Shown: positions 36,201 to 40,706, numbered from the stretch's first letter. The stretch is 51,868 nucleotides of DNA from Alphaproteobacteria bacterium (GCA_017616785.1 JAFZXK010000010.1:1-51868); one strand, 5' to 3'. A program made the numbers and translations. The notes: a model not told the origin generated them from the sequence alone.

Positions 36201-36632
36201 CGATATGTTACATTGGGTATCACCGCAGGATAACGTTCCACCTACCGTTTCAATAATTGGGAAACAACCGTTTGCCTCCAAACAGTCGGCGGGTATTATA
36301 CATGCACCACTACATGTTCCTGTGCACGAATCCGCTTCTGCGGCACCCACTCTGGTTGTCAACCAATAATTATTTGTTCCACACTCAGACCTACAAGGTG
36401 CTAGCCCTTGATCTTCTGGGACTTTTTCTTTGTAATTTTCTGCATTCGGACAATAAACCCCCTGGTCAGTGCCATCAATACTTTTGTGTCCAGGGCATTC
36501 TGCACATTGATCACTGCCCGCGGGCAGATATTGTCCCGGATTGCAAACCACGGCCCATGCATCGACAAATGGCGTGATGCCAAGCGTCACAAAAAAGCCC
36601 AGAAAACCGAGGAATCTAGCGAATTTCTTCAT
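18213..36632 (-). CDS. Giant secreted Cys-rich InlB-type repeat protein, 6139 aa (putative adhesin)
   Basis: One uninterrupted frame of 6139 codons. Residues 1-26 are a Sec signal peptide. The rest is built from about forty (my count by eye) Listeria-Bacteroides/InlB B-type repeats, each ending in words such as LYAHW, WYAQW or FTATW after a GYxFxGW core. They alternate with Cys-rich EGF/TNFR-like pieces (CxxGYxxxxxxCxP, CKEC, CPAGTYQ). At least seven copies of a longer unit (LYTIYxxGVYxxxxRxxxM ... TWYAHW ... LYAHW) can be seen, plus two copies of a different module near 30912-31547 and 32241-32927. There is no transmembrane segment, sorting signal or barrel at the C-terminus (ends GYKMW), so how it is held at the surface is unclear. 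Shine-Dalgarno AAGGGAG and a promoter at 36657-36685 support the start. Host or particle adhesion is inference. Confidence 0.85.
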   Translation of the reverse strand: MKKFARFLGFLGFFVTLGITPFVDAWAVVCNPGQYLPAGSDQCAECPGHKSIDGTDQGVYCPNAENYKEKVPEDQGLAPCRSECGTNNYWLTTRVGAAEADSCTGTCSGACIIPADCLEANGCFPIIETVGGTLSCGDTQCNISQECKTITCDEYCYVPSSDGETCVPKTNKTPQYRCSLDGVSVATGNDAIYGQPYTVTGSASLCTPPSNGQQFDGWILTNDNYSGPYMPGTSSGTIASWPCVNDPVIFIPSWTGTCLEVIFDDITNGGTAPSGGHNKLYKIDGETGNKWYEAGCKKQIENPQVDGKPTKNNATFTGYYGPSPSEIYVFEPHPTGDYSTLVSNNIWVATSNRRTLYAHFDCNTGYHFVNGDCVANNYTVTYICDNEINQYTGTDTVNFNDSYKVNGVVYSPILPVGEDENVECTPQPGKVFTGWLFNLDSRTYDNHEPIEQWTWDDNGTFTATWGKGEFEITLDPTSGAWNNDVPAEKRKLYTIYSDGVYINSTREPGEKMTITDNPLEKIPEKTATVTFKYCDGDSCANPTHSDTEQEVEIAFDGFYRGATSGSPYISFDSTTQKWYITYQGDFDGKYYTSNKTWYAQWGNGSVTLPTISDDFWPGHTFLGWFTEETGGTEITSPYTVTDNTTLYAHWGLSCVAVTFNDTANNGQSTNGGNDPFYKDINQTTWYAATDNTCSGEELSVEEVITRNLPTKENAEFIGYNTNVGGSGVGIFDYQGELTSDGTDWTIDNATELYAQYTCKEGYQPNGDDCEAISYTVTYDCNNGQQNQTATDAVGGQYGGATYAEYYKVNRQHTGSSFTDDEIIECNVPVGFVPGGWILHCGSTETPYDDGDEIERWLCTDNSPRFVAKWLPGEYYITLNANNGDWGTVPESKQKLYTKYGIGVYRDSNRPQGQEMSASDNPLYEVPTKSVTVNLYPNGNGASFVFDGVTYPNQNNDHASPSVNLAINGFYASTDTSTQYIDRNESGNDGDGWYLTNGDSGGIHTGTYYTGNATWYAHWENGTITLPKPVWAGHTFQGWYTTDGTEIPDTGTYVFGAGTYNQVSENLTLYARWTETCYAVTFNENGGTPNNSGTHSAFYKKHRNSDYNTVWYSNATCTTPDNNPTVAGHLPTKENATFVGYYDQTPTPNLQIFYGVDGNGALTSDGGSWTVADNTGLFAHYECNFPYHDEGGVCVTCDNGEFWDDNTNRCLTCNEWIGEYGNVNARSYTWNTRAPYNWSVKQCYRECGSGTGAQETCSVVEFVSGHNMEQFLPDDLINGTTGKQISFYGNEYATTGAFNTCLESTGAAYCPQGFLAAGYTGANKNMAAAVDFYQKLDANGAYEKIDSPRYIVGGRSVNGGVYTLANGFTWSQVVGAAQLSEPEPIINIIYPAALAPAATNLQHYTFGGYAYPQSDGTTFVESNLALTAANAANIIGYATNLSPAMNNMSPIIGDSNYTRNLYAQYTADPTYTLTYSCGDGDDGTPPDQVTGIYAGNQIVAANTAPNCNNSISGYTLSGWRVSGEVNDTKEPGEEFTWNYTQNKTFTAIWTGSNTRTITYEKIPAITNGHTAAGHTLVLGDGNMPASYTCNSSSTTINGAPQLLDENNVVIGHVEAWCDDNDLTTNCDMPREFSNNTCNNKIFYAQWTCDDSDGRYHLNDTKDDCVACPDNQVWNGTSCVPAVTGCPAGYTNAHSPYNWSINQCYRFCDWECDYDNNLGFASYDTVNFLSPANNSGNKQIAFYGNERTDNPNRFNVCEDRSIKYCPRVLVGGTSALKPMESLMSFVDRASTQVGTRYIIGNRNPNQSGYLTGDTKIWSHVVGLGQQSVAPENNSIKYTFIIYPTDLAPNPDGGDAPSASFKGYYDSTSSNATQYVTEALGLDSSNAIAFAQSPLSANQIGTRTLYPQYCAAGEIWNGTGCVTDPNTKYTVSYNCGAGTPTGNFLDSENQVVAGATYTVLPNGAGGVIGTPGYCTSLNANQGFAGWKFSGNEYTYLAGQSITWNATYGNGTLTATYTPCGSNQVVVNGICRNTCQRSCTVPSGCPDHTPSYPNYVTCSYTEQTIDGYIDDDGNCAYLPSNPNYGQIINLGVCALNDVVCNDSALIWNSDVWDCVPNPDTKYHVQFKCSETGSVISGYDFNVAYNENITVPSDSACNKEGYSYNQWKATINNAPATLDALGATYQYQWNHTHGETFVADWNANQYVMTLDANGGTPGSVNKLLEIFDDKFYIYNNNEQGGQISYFTTAQLPTKQDNNFNGYTTAPNGGEPRVLFDNGWRIVEPQIASNETWYAQWNSCGLYYYYENGECKECEQTYHDNMYPGTHNGCYAICHTCVQTGCTVGEDHITACHYDTNQNNYSGYMYYPTTNCVNTNNEIITCNYTVDCETGYHQNQTNTECIPNEYQISLNSHIDGFGGHASSPEVLYTRYGETGGAYLDQPRTLQMGTNGSNALYAVPEKSATVNLYGNNGTVTWNGYPMSQATTNVNFEFNGFYPSEIGGTKYISDTGAITDSGNTAAQQNQSNSTVWHAQWQNGSITLPDAQRQCYTFNGWWTNQFEDLGYAGSAGMTYMPTVATTNLYAHWTAGNYTITYHNGSAVYNGCYQTSYTFGNTVTISCSINPTQAHQVFKGWCTDPELTQGCTQNPVISSMDCGNKDYYAWWGCEDGYTWNGTTCGDGNTINIVYNFTNQCGATAPTQPSSCTYGGQLTLPTPMVGSSYVFNTWTTNGSQYTGPFSGGQSISCTKEYLGVYANGATAYISGTCSGTSEMCPAQLSNTAHTTLDSVTYGNGVCTYKVKCESCYMSSYYDCYTYGNSASNNGIVTITGQPNDGDALNGVVCEPATYTAEYKCGNGGSTYSDTAHPITYGGFYNVLYNSVVNCSSSTGQFNHWEFNGNPGTTYNEGQMIDPWRYRVTPPTFTAYYSDCPSGYILVHGECKRRCEVPCTWTGYPTNPVACPTPTYPEGTVCTYNPASPNAQEGYRPTENSRECFDPYYDDPIIPDTCNLLGNPVCPDHYQWNAIMLRCDPDIYEVRLDANGGIPGVDTLYEKYDTGWDTLRNGTFNLEFILDSSDLPQWQDATKIFDGYWTAPSGGSRVIQPNGFVSRNGTTPLPANTVGDDDQTWYAHYVPNTNATFNVRFRCTANGSDVIPVQTVHFGDDLTVPAASFCSGYAFNQWKGVGHPDILLDAGTYASWNYWFDEVFVPNTKDLYHVELNPNGGNSGSVTELWDAVGMDWFTDAGLTNPITSLSGNQLPTNAPLRFAGYKNESGTQRGYFNGDRWVLPQTTDLSSNEIWKAQWSSCPNYYYYDYGTEQCKECDLNYHDNPSPVVHEDCYKNCTGTCDSTGCVAHQNHISECVYDVQQYSGMVYYPNPLNVCTNSDGIIPACDYYVECEPGYVQNPNNNHVCIEDSHWTIRLDPNLLHGTSSNPAFLYTWHNKGVYLAEDYIDQYQMTPSTHPLNRTPSNYAIAKFNLNGEGATFNWNGQTYTYPDVMSANVSFGFLGFFDSATGPSEYISDAGLITAQGQSVGKGTRSDLVWVAQWQGQALGTVSQNGSIPTPTRPGYTFAGWYDEYGNRVTASSIVNNDVTLYARWTDLIYTVTLNWNNCASYVSQSNTEILRNLYEKYNVGWSKSPTDGFTQYLVLDQNELPLPNNSDYVFLGYYDSPTGGNQMISFNGTNGTVVQRPIYANNMTWYARCSTNNGPFTVQFKCDEYGDAFYTANVTYGQDITVQAQSACPRTGYTFTKWKGTEHGTMLNARTNTYLYPWEYRYGEVFVPDWNGAGNTYHVTIDQTGATTYGVTDLYEKYDSWWALDSNGQNQITSLSGNQLPKKTGFSFAGFEEVVTLASRGNVNVNGVWTPGSNTEIANNETWRPIWTQCPHHHYYDNGVCKECPEPYTNNPAPGSLSECYDGSCSKECIRNQSVCPTEHVVSTTFDIVEYPGVNWYENRCILDIWSPSDAQVVPDCNCRITECETGYHIVNNQCVPDTKTYITLDSNGGSVATPSTLYTTENVGVYRDYNRTQMMTPDEYPLRAYPEKNVAVTLNANGGTVNWGGNSGEIRTAQVPLSFNGFYNSETPGFVAPYIALRTINNTEYAFITDSGRLAGIGYTEPHTWYAQFGNGSAILPTPTRTGYAFTGWWTTVDETGTMVSNPATVSVNITLYAHWNRNDADVTYDCGDGQGGSAQDSQHPVYYNGTYTVLPNGRGNGGVVSCSKPANVIEGRRAEEFVNWNFSGNYANYNPGFTFNPWTFTIDNPTFTANYTECGDGTYYANGVCNQCPDGYPHSNIDATSPQHCYKDDCELPCTEVCPPVENHEPGALACTYTNVNYTGTQYFGGSCDAAVENCGWCVWCDQGAGYFPDDPSCGRHCVRQDEYTITLDPNLNNNSGVYAGQDKLYTIYNTGVYLESARTHKMTTNQNPLEKENLPTNNAVVTFNCPECVSSVNPVTVDLPFNGYYSNLTSGTRYIEPRSESSVLKGYITESGMNAGKGYTDNSQTWYAHWLASPIGSQRWPSNPSHTNACAVNAFYGWWTEPTGGTQVDYNTEIGENTTLYAHWCESCPDTSIQNGSCNAQNCQVTFACNTGYAWDETQCACVAATGLTLTYDPNGGTVSNGVQTVYNMTYNQSFTTLGGNDITKTDSINCQWDTVSGGLFPLLSHGYTYNVNQDTTLKAHWAECLCNSGTGVQSCSASVSNNTCVPTFACYGGYVPVASYGYSGECNNILNVSCTQCPAGTYQNGTQCSPCTGNTVSGAGATQCEPCDSGYHQVDHTQCVGNTITIDWDENGGNTIDNGSCKFCTNGCDSISCQSCYTDPENMLTLANAPAHNSAVFQGWKLANGDIRSAGTSAMCTFDTVGETGVTSGISTEIQAQWDVCQCTYSDDSHVQDCYAMNSSGICVCFTTCFDGYDRPTTYTCNPTCTPHQYNVTYDCGDDNGGPAYDTATYDQPYTVKDNSLPFIHCSKSGYEFSGWKFSGNGLTYQPGDRVPDDQHMWNYTSNQTFTAQYSPCGLGEIWVNGVCVCDEVNGYHLINGTCQQCQGYTVWSGTECVPCAANEIWVGGVCKPCTCNDSDTASCGSLSTNGNICTWSPTCNPMYINPTINCSEDTTSCTATCTPCNPGEIWYNGVCLSCDCINGEGVYSCSATSNNSNQCVANGECKTGYGNFSSNCNGATCTSECTANVYSFTLDANGGITDSNFVGKLYEKYNYGWSKDPEGPFTLTSLNTDELPGVPNQSLVFGGYYLGADQMITANGIIVPSPNIAESQTWIAHWNNNDGPFTVRFKCTANADPFVTYNDVNYGGYVNVPNPSSCETTGTTCTKWQIQENGDLIPEEYNGNSYQWNRRYDANIVAVCSADQYIITLDDMIGDNATGTNGQGTLYTIFGTGVYRDEARTKQMTETQYPLTAVPTKSANLTLKYCDGENNSCATPTTNDDVTTLSLSFLGYYESQFNGQQYIAQNTSNDNWYINADGNNAGINTADDQTWYAHWLAATVNSLPEPTRDGYEFKGWWNAATGGVQVSAPFGVEENMTLYAHWTQCADGYISTAATGYVCTQCVCNPGAGVDTCDPFSANNTCDAVVTCETGYANPQSNCTGATCNATCTLATSYANYNCGSGEGIAPNSVAMTYGATHTVLDNLAVVGCHRDNSTFAGWYFNGDQVVHLVGDVVTWNYTESKDFSAVYCDNCAIVAHGTNVLTMPEPGVCSCTLTCDPGYHVNGGGCDPDEYTVTYNSNNGQNQTVSQQVTYDATFETKGGTTFTYAHHKMTQWDSVSGGNFPELGHTYTYDYVGNTGLRAIWEECANDEISLSNNTCKQCVCSGTNGADCGTVATDTNTCNWGPVTCSTGYVDPTLVCNDDTTNCTASCTECTDVEVNGVCEECKCEPNTETGATSCGTKSITDNMCGWGPATCRPGYAYPNIVCDGDNNQLCQATCTQCPAGTYQDGEVCTPCPTCQTSLAGATSIKECFVDPMCCAEDEHIEHGVCTPNVKACSVPDAPGTGAVRVWNPAIGTYGPCTVSECNPGYHVSGNACVKDTETCTMEHGQGTRTWINNESRWSDCDVTKCDPGYEPNSGYTACDECANRRVNGEVAVSGYIYECEIAACMYQGQKYALQNNECVPICENASDETGTKVWDERTKKCIRTCNPGYKMW

Positions 36633-36656
36633 ATTTTCTCCCTTTCATTTACTTTC

Positions 36657-36685
36657 ATCTTAGAAAAATACAAAATCTAAGGCAA
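36657..36685 (-). promoter_or_regulatory. Candidate promoter of the giant repeat-protein gene
   Basis: On the minus strand TTGCCT (36680-36685), 17 bases, TAAGAT (36657-36662), 24 bases before the ATG, with a good Shine-Dalgarno between. Confidence 0.5.
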
Positions 36686-36771
36686 GAGAAAATAGTTGCA
36701 TTTTTTTTATTTTTTTTTCTTGCTAATTCATTGCGAATCGTTATACGTTTTTTTTAGTGGTTAGTGCAATT

Positions 36772-36917
36772 CCCCTTTCCGCCGGAAAGGGGGGGAACCA
36801 CTGGAAGTGGTGGGGTATGGGGCTCATCTATGTTTCATCGCGACAATGTTAATTGGCGCGTTGCGCCAAGAATTACCCCGGCGGGGTTCCCCGCCACCCC
36901 TTCTTGGAAAGAAGGGG
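36772..36917. repeat. Array of five perfect hairpins, each with a three-base loop
   Basis: The stems are CCCCTTTCC-gcc-GGAAAGGGG (36772-36792), ACCACT-gga-AGTGGT (36797-36811), GGCGC-gtt-GCGCC (36855-36867), ACCCC-ggc-GGGGT (36875-36887) and CCCCTTCTT-gga-AAGAAGGGG (36897-36917). No credible gene lies in 36690-36965. The stretch is far more GC-rich than its surroundings. Confidence 0.7.
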
Positions 36918-36966
36918 AACTTGCTTCGTCCCGCGGTCCCCCCCCTTTTTTCACAAGTGAATGGGA

Positions 36967-36998
36967 TTAAAAAACCACGCCGTCAAAAGACGGCGTGG
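36967..36998 (-). terminator. Terminator of the CAU tRNA
   Basis: CCACGCCGTC (36975-36984) pairs with GACGGCGTGG (36989-36998) around a four-base loop. On the minus strand it is followed by TTTTTTAA. Confidence 0.85.
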
Positions 36999-37030
36999 AC
37001 GATTTTTCAATTATAATTGAGAAATCAAGA

Positions 37031-37107
37031 TGGTGGGTTATGTAGGACTCGAACCCACGACCAAAGCGTTATGAGCGCTCCGCTCTAACCAACTGAGCTA
37101 ATAACCC
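37031..37107 (-). tRNA. tRNA with CAU anticodon (probably tRNA-Ile2, lysidine type; elongator Met possible)
   Basis: On the minus strand the acceptor stem GGGTTAT pairs with ATAACCC, followed by A and an encoded CCA. The D arm GCTCAGTTGGTTAGAGC, anticodon loop CTCATAA and T arm GTGGGTTCGAGTCCTAC are normal. The CGCTTTGGTCG passage after the anticodon resembles minor tRNA-Ile(CAU) of proteobacteria more than elongator tRNA-Met. There is no initiator feature: the first base pair is G-C and the anticodon stem lacks three G-C pairs. Identity depends on TilS modification and cannot be settled by eye. Confidence 0.9.
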
Positions 37108-37117
37108 AACGCGCGCA

Positions 37118-37145
37118 TTATTACACAGTTTGTTCTGGGTTGCAA
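37118..37145 (-). promoter_or_regulatory. Promoter of the CAU tRNA
   Basis: On the minus strand TTGCAA (37140-37145), 16 bases, TAATAA (37118-37123), ending ten bases before the tRNA 5' end. Confidence 0.65.
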
Positions 37146-37152
37146 GAAAAAT

Positions 37153-38349
37153 TTAGTGGGCAATCTTTTTCGTTTGGTTGGCCGATATAATGCACGCCAC
37201 AATGTGCGAACAAAACAATATCGCGATAAAGTACTGTAAAACACCGTACAGGTTAAATGTACCGATATACATCAGGCATAAACAGCCAGCCCAACGCCCC
37301 ATGAACAGCACTATATCACGCATAACAAAGTATTCTGTGCGATTATCTTTTGATACAAATTTGGATTGTCCAAGGTTCAAAATATTGGTGCCACATACTT
37401 GATTGGTGGTTACTATGCCGACCGCATAGGCAAACGCGTAAAGCAATATACTAAAACGGTTCACGCCAATTATTAGCGCGGCGGTCGACAAAGCGAATAA
37501 AACAGAGCAAGATATTATAATCCACTTAAAATCACGATTGGAACAAAAGCGCCCAAATGCCCAAGACGCCACAATCGTACAAAACGCAAAAACCGTTGAC
37601 CATATCCCAAGGTTCATATCGGTATGAAATACATTTACGATGTATAACACAACAACTGTTTCCAATATCCATGCGAAACCGCGCAAAGTTTCCGATAAAA
37701 ATATCCTGCGCAACACCGGCGTTTGTTTCAAATGGTTATAAAAAGCAACTAGGTTCACAGGCGACCGTTTTTCGCATTTACATGGGGGCAACAAAAACAA
37801 CATAAAGAATTCTATTATGGCCATAATCATGATAACCCACGCAACATCTTGCAATGATGTTAGTGTCAGCATTGTACCCAATACGATGGGAAGCAAAATT
37901 TTGAATATGTTTCTTATTGCCTCTTTGGTACCGACAAAGAATACCATCCTTTCAGAACAAACTTTTTCCGTTGTAATTAAGTGTATTGGCAAATTATAAA
38001 AACCTTCAAACGCACCATACATTATCCCAAGAACAACCAGCCAACTTGCCGCATCGGATCCCAGCACCGCGATCAATCCCATCAAAGCGATTCGGGTGAC
38101 AATGTTCATTCCGAAAATAACCCGCATGTTGCCATTCTTGCACCAATTGGCCGTCATAATAAATGTTAAACATATTGCCAAAATCTCGAAGAATCTGTAT
38201 GCGGACACGGACACCAATTCATTAATTGAATTGTGTATCAAAAAAGATACAACAAAAGTCCCAAGGAATAAATTTGAAACGGTATGAAAAACCGAAAAAC
38301 CGGTTAATACCCACTCATTCTTGGTTAATCGATGACAATTCTCTCTCAT
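37153..38349 (-). CDS. Major-facilitator-type membrane transporter, substrate unknown
   Basis: A 398-residue polytopic protein with about twelve hydrophobic segments in two halves and a central cytoplasmic loop (PPCKCEKRSPVNLVAFYNHLKQ), the usual MFS layout. Short charged loops such as FGRFCSNRDFK also fit. I see no motif that names a substrate. The ATG at 38349 is preferred to a GTG six codons upstream because the -10 box at 38358-38363 would overlap that GTG. There is no Shine-Dalgarno, so this transcript is predicted to be leaderless. The gene is divergent from a PIF1-like helicase and follows the CAU tRNA promoter region. Confidence 0.75.
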   Translation of the reverse strand: MRENCHRLTKNEWVLTGFSVFHTVSNLFLGTFVVSFLIHNSINELVSVSAYRFFEILAICLTFIMTANWCKNGNMRVIFGMNIVTRIALMGLIAVLGSDAASWLVVLGIMYGAFEGFYNLPIHLITTEKVCSERMVFFVGTKEAIRNIFKILLPIVLGTMLTLTSLQDVAWVIMIMAIIEFFMLFLLPPCKCEKRSPVNLVAFYNHLKQTPVLRRIFLSETLRGFAWILETVVVLYIVNVFHTDMNLGIWSTVFAFCTIVASWAFGRFCSNRDFKWIIISCSVLFALSTAALIIGVNRFSILLYAFAYAVGIVTTNQVCGTNILNLGQSKFVSKDNRTEYFVMRDIVLFMGRWAGCLCLMYIGTFNLYGVLQYFIAILFCSHIVACIISANQTKKIAH

Positions 38350-38357
38350 GTGTGTGA

Positions 38358-38386
38358 ATTTTATCACATTAACGCGGACAAGACAA
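38358..38386 (-). promoter_or_regulatory. Promoter of the MFS gene, predicted leaderless transcript
   Basis: On the minus strand TTGTCT (38381-38386), 17 bases, TAAAAT (38358-38363), eight bases from the ATG. Confidence 0.5.
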
Positions 38387-38431
38387 TATAAATTGCTTTA
38401 TTTTTGGCTTTTTTTGTGCAAGGATATTGCC

Positions 38432-39700
38432 ATGTCTGAAATCGTCCCCATTTTAAGTGATGAACAAATGCGCGCCTTTAATACTATTGAAAAGACGCGT
38501 TCGAATGTTCTGATTTTGGGCAGTGCCGGGACGGGAAAATCGACTTTTGTGAACTATTTGAAATCTGCGACGGCAAAGCGCGTGGTCTGTGCGTGTCCGA
38601 CCGCGGTGGCGGCGCTTAACATTGGTGGACAAACTATACATTCGCTGTTTCAAATTCAGCCACGCGATTTTGTGTTTCCGGAATTTCTAAAACTAAAAGC
38701 CAAAGTGCGAAACATTTTGACCGCGACCGATGTTTTGGTTTTGGACGAAGTGTCTATGATTTCGCCCGATGTGATGGACGCGATGGATATTTTGGCCCGC
38801 CAAGCCCGCCGGAACAATGAACCCTTTGGCGGTATTCAGGTTGTGGCGATTGGTGACTTGTTTCAATTGCCGCCGGTTATAACGCGCGATGCAACCGAAT
38901 ATTTTCGCCAAGCATACGAACATGAACACGCATATTTCTTTGATAGTAATGTATACCGGCGTGCGGATTTTGTGCGGTTTAATTTTGATTTGGTGTATCG
39001 CCAAAGCGATACAGAATTACTTGAAAAACTGAACGCGTTGCGCGATGGTGACGCGGGTGCGCTTGGGTTCTTTAACGCGTGCCGTATTGCAGATGATGCG
39101 CGGCGGCGAAACGCGGTTATAATTACACCTTTTCGCGCGGTCGCCGAACGCATAAATGCCGAACGGCTTGCCGCGATTGGCGCGCCCATGGTGCGATACA
39201 CCGGCGAATTGTCCGGGAACTTTGCCGAACGCGATGTGCCGGCGCCGATGAATTTGGAACTAAAAGTCGGGGCGTTGGTTGTGTTTGTAAAGAACGGCGA
39301 TAAATGGCACAACGGGTCGATGGGAATTGTTCGTTCGCTTGGCGTACGCGATATTACGGTGGAATTGCTGAATCAAAATCGCGATGTGGTTTTGGTTAAA
39401 CCCGAAAAATGGCAAAAGATTGAATACACGCGTGATGAAAACGACAAACTGCAAGAAAACGAAACCGGCGCGTATAAACAATTTCCGCTGAACCTTGGGT
39501 ATGCAATGACAATTCACAAGGCCCAGGGTAAAACACTGGACGCTGTTATTGTTGATATTTCGCGCGGTGCGTTTGAGCATGGCCAAACATATGTCGCACT
39601 TTCACGCACACGCGCCGCGGCTGATATGGATATTGCGCGGCCGCTGTCGCCACGCGATGTTATCTTTGACCCGCGCGTGTTGGAATTTGTCGGAAAATGA
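38432..39700 (+). CDS. PIF1/RecD-like superfamily 1B DNA helicase
   Basis: A 422-residue helicase with the SF1B motifs in order: Walker A GSAGTGKS (30-37), a CACPTAVAALNIGGQTIHS segment (motif Ia and PIF1 type), Walker B LVLDEVSM (102-109), motif III AIGDLFQLPP (139-148), and near the end YAMTIHKAQGKTLD and YVALSRTR (motifs V and VI). PIF1-type enzymes move 5'-3' on single-stranded DNA and resolve replication blocks, G-quadruplexes or R-loops. The ATG at 38432 has AAGGA at the proper distance; the upstream open frame overlaps the divergent MFS promoter and is not used. A bidirectional terminator follows. Confidence 0.9.
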   Translation: MSEIVPILSDEQMRAFNTIEKTRSNVLILGSAGTGKSTFVNYLKSATAKRVVCACPTAVAALNIGGQTIHSLFQIQPRDFVFPEFLKLKAKVRNILTATDVLVLDEVSMISPDVMDAMDILARQARRNNEPFGGIQVVAIGDLFQLPPVITRDATEYFRQAYEHEHAYFFDSNVYRRADFVRFNFDLVYRQSDTELLEKLNALRDGDAGALGFFNACRIADDARRRNAVIITPFRAVAERINAERLAAIGAPMVRYTGELSGNFAERDVPAPMNLELKVGALVVFVKNGDKWHNGSMGIVRSLGVRDITVELLNQNRDVVLVKPEKWQKIEYTRDENDKLQENETGAYKQFPLNLGYAMTIHKAQGKTLDAVIVDISRGAFEHGQTYVALSRTRAAADMDIARPLSPRDVIFDPRVLEFVGK

Positions 39701-39724
39701 AAAAACGGCAAACGCCGTTTTTTC
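39700..39724. terminator. Bidirectional terminator between the helicase and ACP genes
   Basis: AAAAAACGGC, loop AAAC, GCCGTTTTTT; the stem core is 39705-39709 with 39714-39718. Confidence 0.8.
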
Positions 39725-40217
39725 ATTTTTGTATCTGACGCAATTGCATCATCAACCGAATGACATCGCCCATCGGCATTTCAAAAACTTCTTTAACCTT
39801 CATTTCCAATAAATCTTGGGGGGATGTTTTTTCCCGAGGTTTCACGGTCGTGGTCTTTTTAGTTTGGTTTGCTGTTTCAGATTTTTTCTTTGGTGTACCA
39901 GGAACCTTGGCCACTGTTTTTGTTGGGGTCGTTGTTTTTGTCACGTTTTCTGGTTTGCCTGTTCTATTCTGTTCAACAAAAAAAACCACATCACCAACGG
40001 TTTGTATGGCTTCTTGTTTGTCATCCGGAATACTTAGATGAAACATTTTTTCAAATTCCATCATCAGTTCGACCAGATCCAAAGAATCCGCCCCAAGGTC
40101 GTTTACAAATGATGCATCCAGGGTCACCTCAGCCGGGTCCACGGCAAGTCTTTCGGTGACCTGGGGAACAATTTGGTCAAGAATAAGCTGCTGTTTTTGT
40201 GATATTTGTTTTGCCAT
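39723..40217 (-). CDS. Acyl carrier protein with an unusual basic C-terminal extension
   Basis: Residues 1-85 are a complete acyl carrier domain with the phosphopantetheine-accepting Ser45 in GADSLDLVELM and the usual DLGADS turn. Normal ACPs stop there (about 78 residues). This one continues with a Thr/Lys/Pro-rich linker (about 86-130) and a predicted helical C-terminus (SPQDLLEMKVKEVFEMPMG...), 164 residues in all. The extension may attach the carrier to another protein or to the envelope, or be a dedicated partner domain. The ATG at 40217 was chosen for its AAGGA site. A second carrier-like gene lies just upstream on the same strand. Confidence 0.85.
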   Translation of the reverse strand: MAKQISQKQQLILDQIVPQVTERLAVDPAEVTLDASFVNDLGADSLDLVELMMEFEKMFHLSIPDDKQEAIQTVGDVVFFVEQNRTGKPENVTKTTTPTKTVAKVPGTPKKKSETANQTKKTTTVKPREKTSPQDLLEMKVKEVFEMPMGDVIRLMMQLRQIQK

Positions 40218-40277
40218 TTTAGTGTCCTTTTTTACTAAACGGTGTGAGTTTACCACACGAAACAAAGTTGTCAATAA

Positions 40278-40313
40278 TTAAATCTCTTTCTCCATTAAAA
40301 TCGCATCGATGCA
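40278..40313 (-). pseudogene. Copy of the rimI 3' end (gene remnant)
   Basis: Directly after the ACP-like gene the minus strand reads CIDAILMEKEI and stop, matching the true end of RimI, GIDAILMEKNI (at 40707-40742), at 9 of 11 residues and about 27 of 36 bases by hand count. It has no start and is not translated as such. It looks like the scar of a duplication or insertion. Confidence 0.7.
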
Positions 40314-40314
40314 G

Positions 40315-40650
40315 TTATTTTGTTCTTTGTAATTTGTTCTTCTTTCTCGTCGAATTTGTGCGTTTTTGGTTGCTAACGGCAAGCCAAAGTACAGCAGGAC
40401 CCGTTTTACTAACATTCTGAACATATTTAACAATATCGCCAACTGTCTGCAATGTTACATCATCATCAATATCATAATCTGTGTGCAAAAGGATTTGCAT
40501 TACTTTTGATAACAGTTCAATCGCTTCGAAACCTTCTTCATCAAAGTCCCTGATTTGGGATAATGGTAAACCCATTGTCACACGTCCATCATAAAGTACA
40601 TTGTCATCAAGTATTTTTTGAATAACATCTAAAATTTCTTGTTCCGTCAT
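40315..40650 (-). CDS. Acyl-carrier-like protein lacking the phosphopantetheine serine
   Basis: This 111-residue protein has the length spacing of an acyl carrier domain: an N-terminal helix (TEQEILDVIQKIL), a loop, the FEAIELLSKVMQIL helix where ACPs have DSLDxVEL, and VTLQTVGDIVKYVQN at the end. The modified Ser is replaced: the motif aligns as EGF with Gly40 at the Ser position, so it cannot carry acyl groups in the usual way. A basic tail (KRTNSTRKKNKLQRTK) follows. AAAGGC precedes the ATG. It may be a decoy, a structural relative or a decaying paralogue of the neighbouring ACP. Confidence 0.6.
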   Translation of the reverse strand: MTEQEILDVIQKILDDNVLYDGRVTMGLPLSQIRDFDEEGFEAIELLSKVMQILLHTDYDIDDDVTLQTVGDIVKYVQNVSKTGPAVLWLAVSNQKRTNSTRKKNKLQRTK

Positions 40651-40706
40651 AATTTATGCCTTTGTAAATATCTTTGGGAGAAACGATACACCAAATATCA
40701 AAAATA

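Noticed and set aside
18213-36632. Possible CRISPR array or tandem DNA repeat
   Set aside because: Repeats are recognisable only at protein level, with diverged DNA and irregular spacing; no identical repeats with unique spacers were seen.
36764-37016. Plus-strand frames of 68-69 codons
   Set aside because: They lie in the hairpin array and tRNA terminator; the residues simply reflect GC-rich palindromes.
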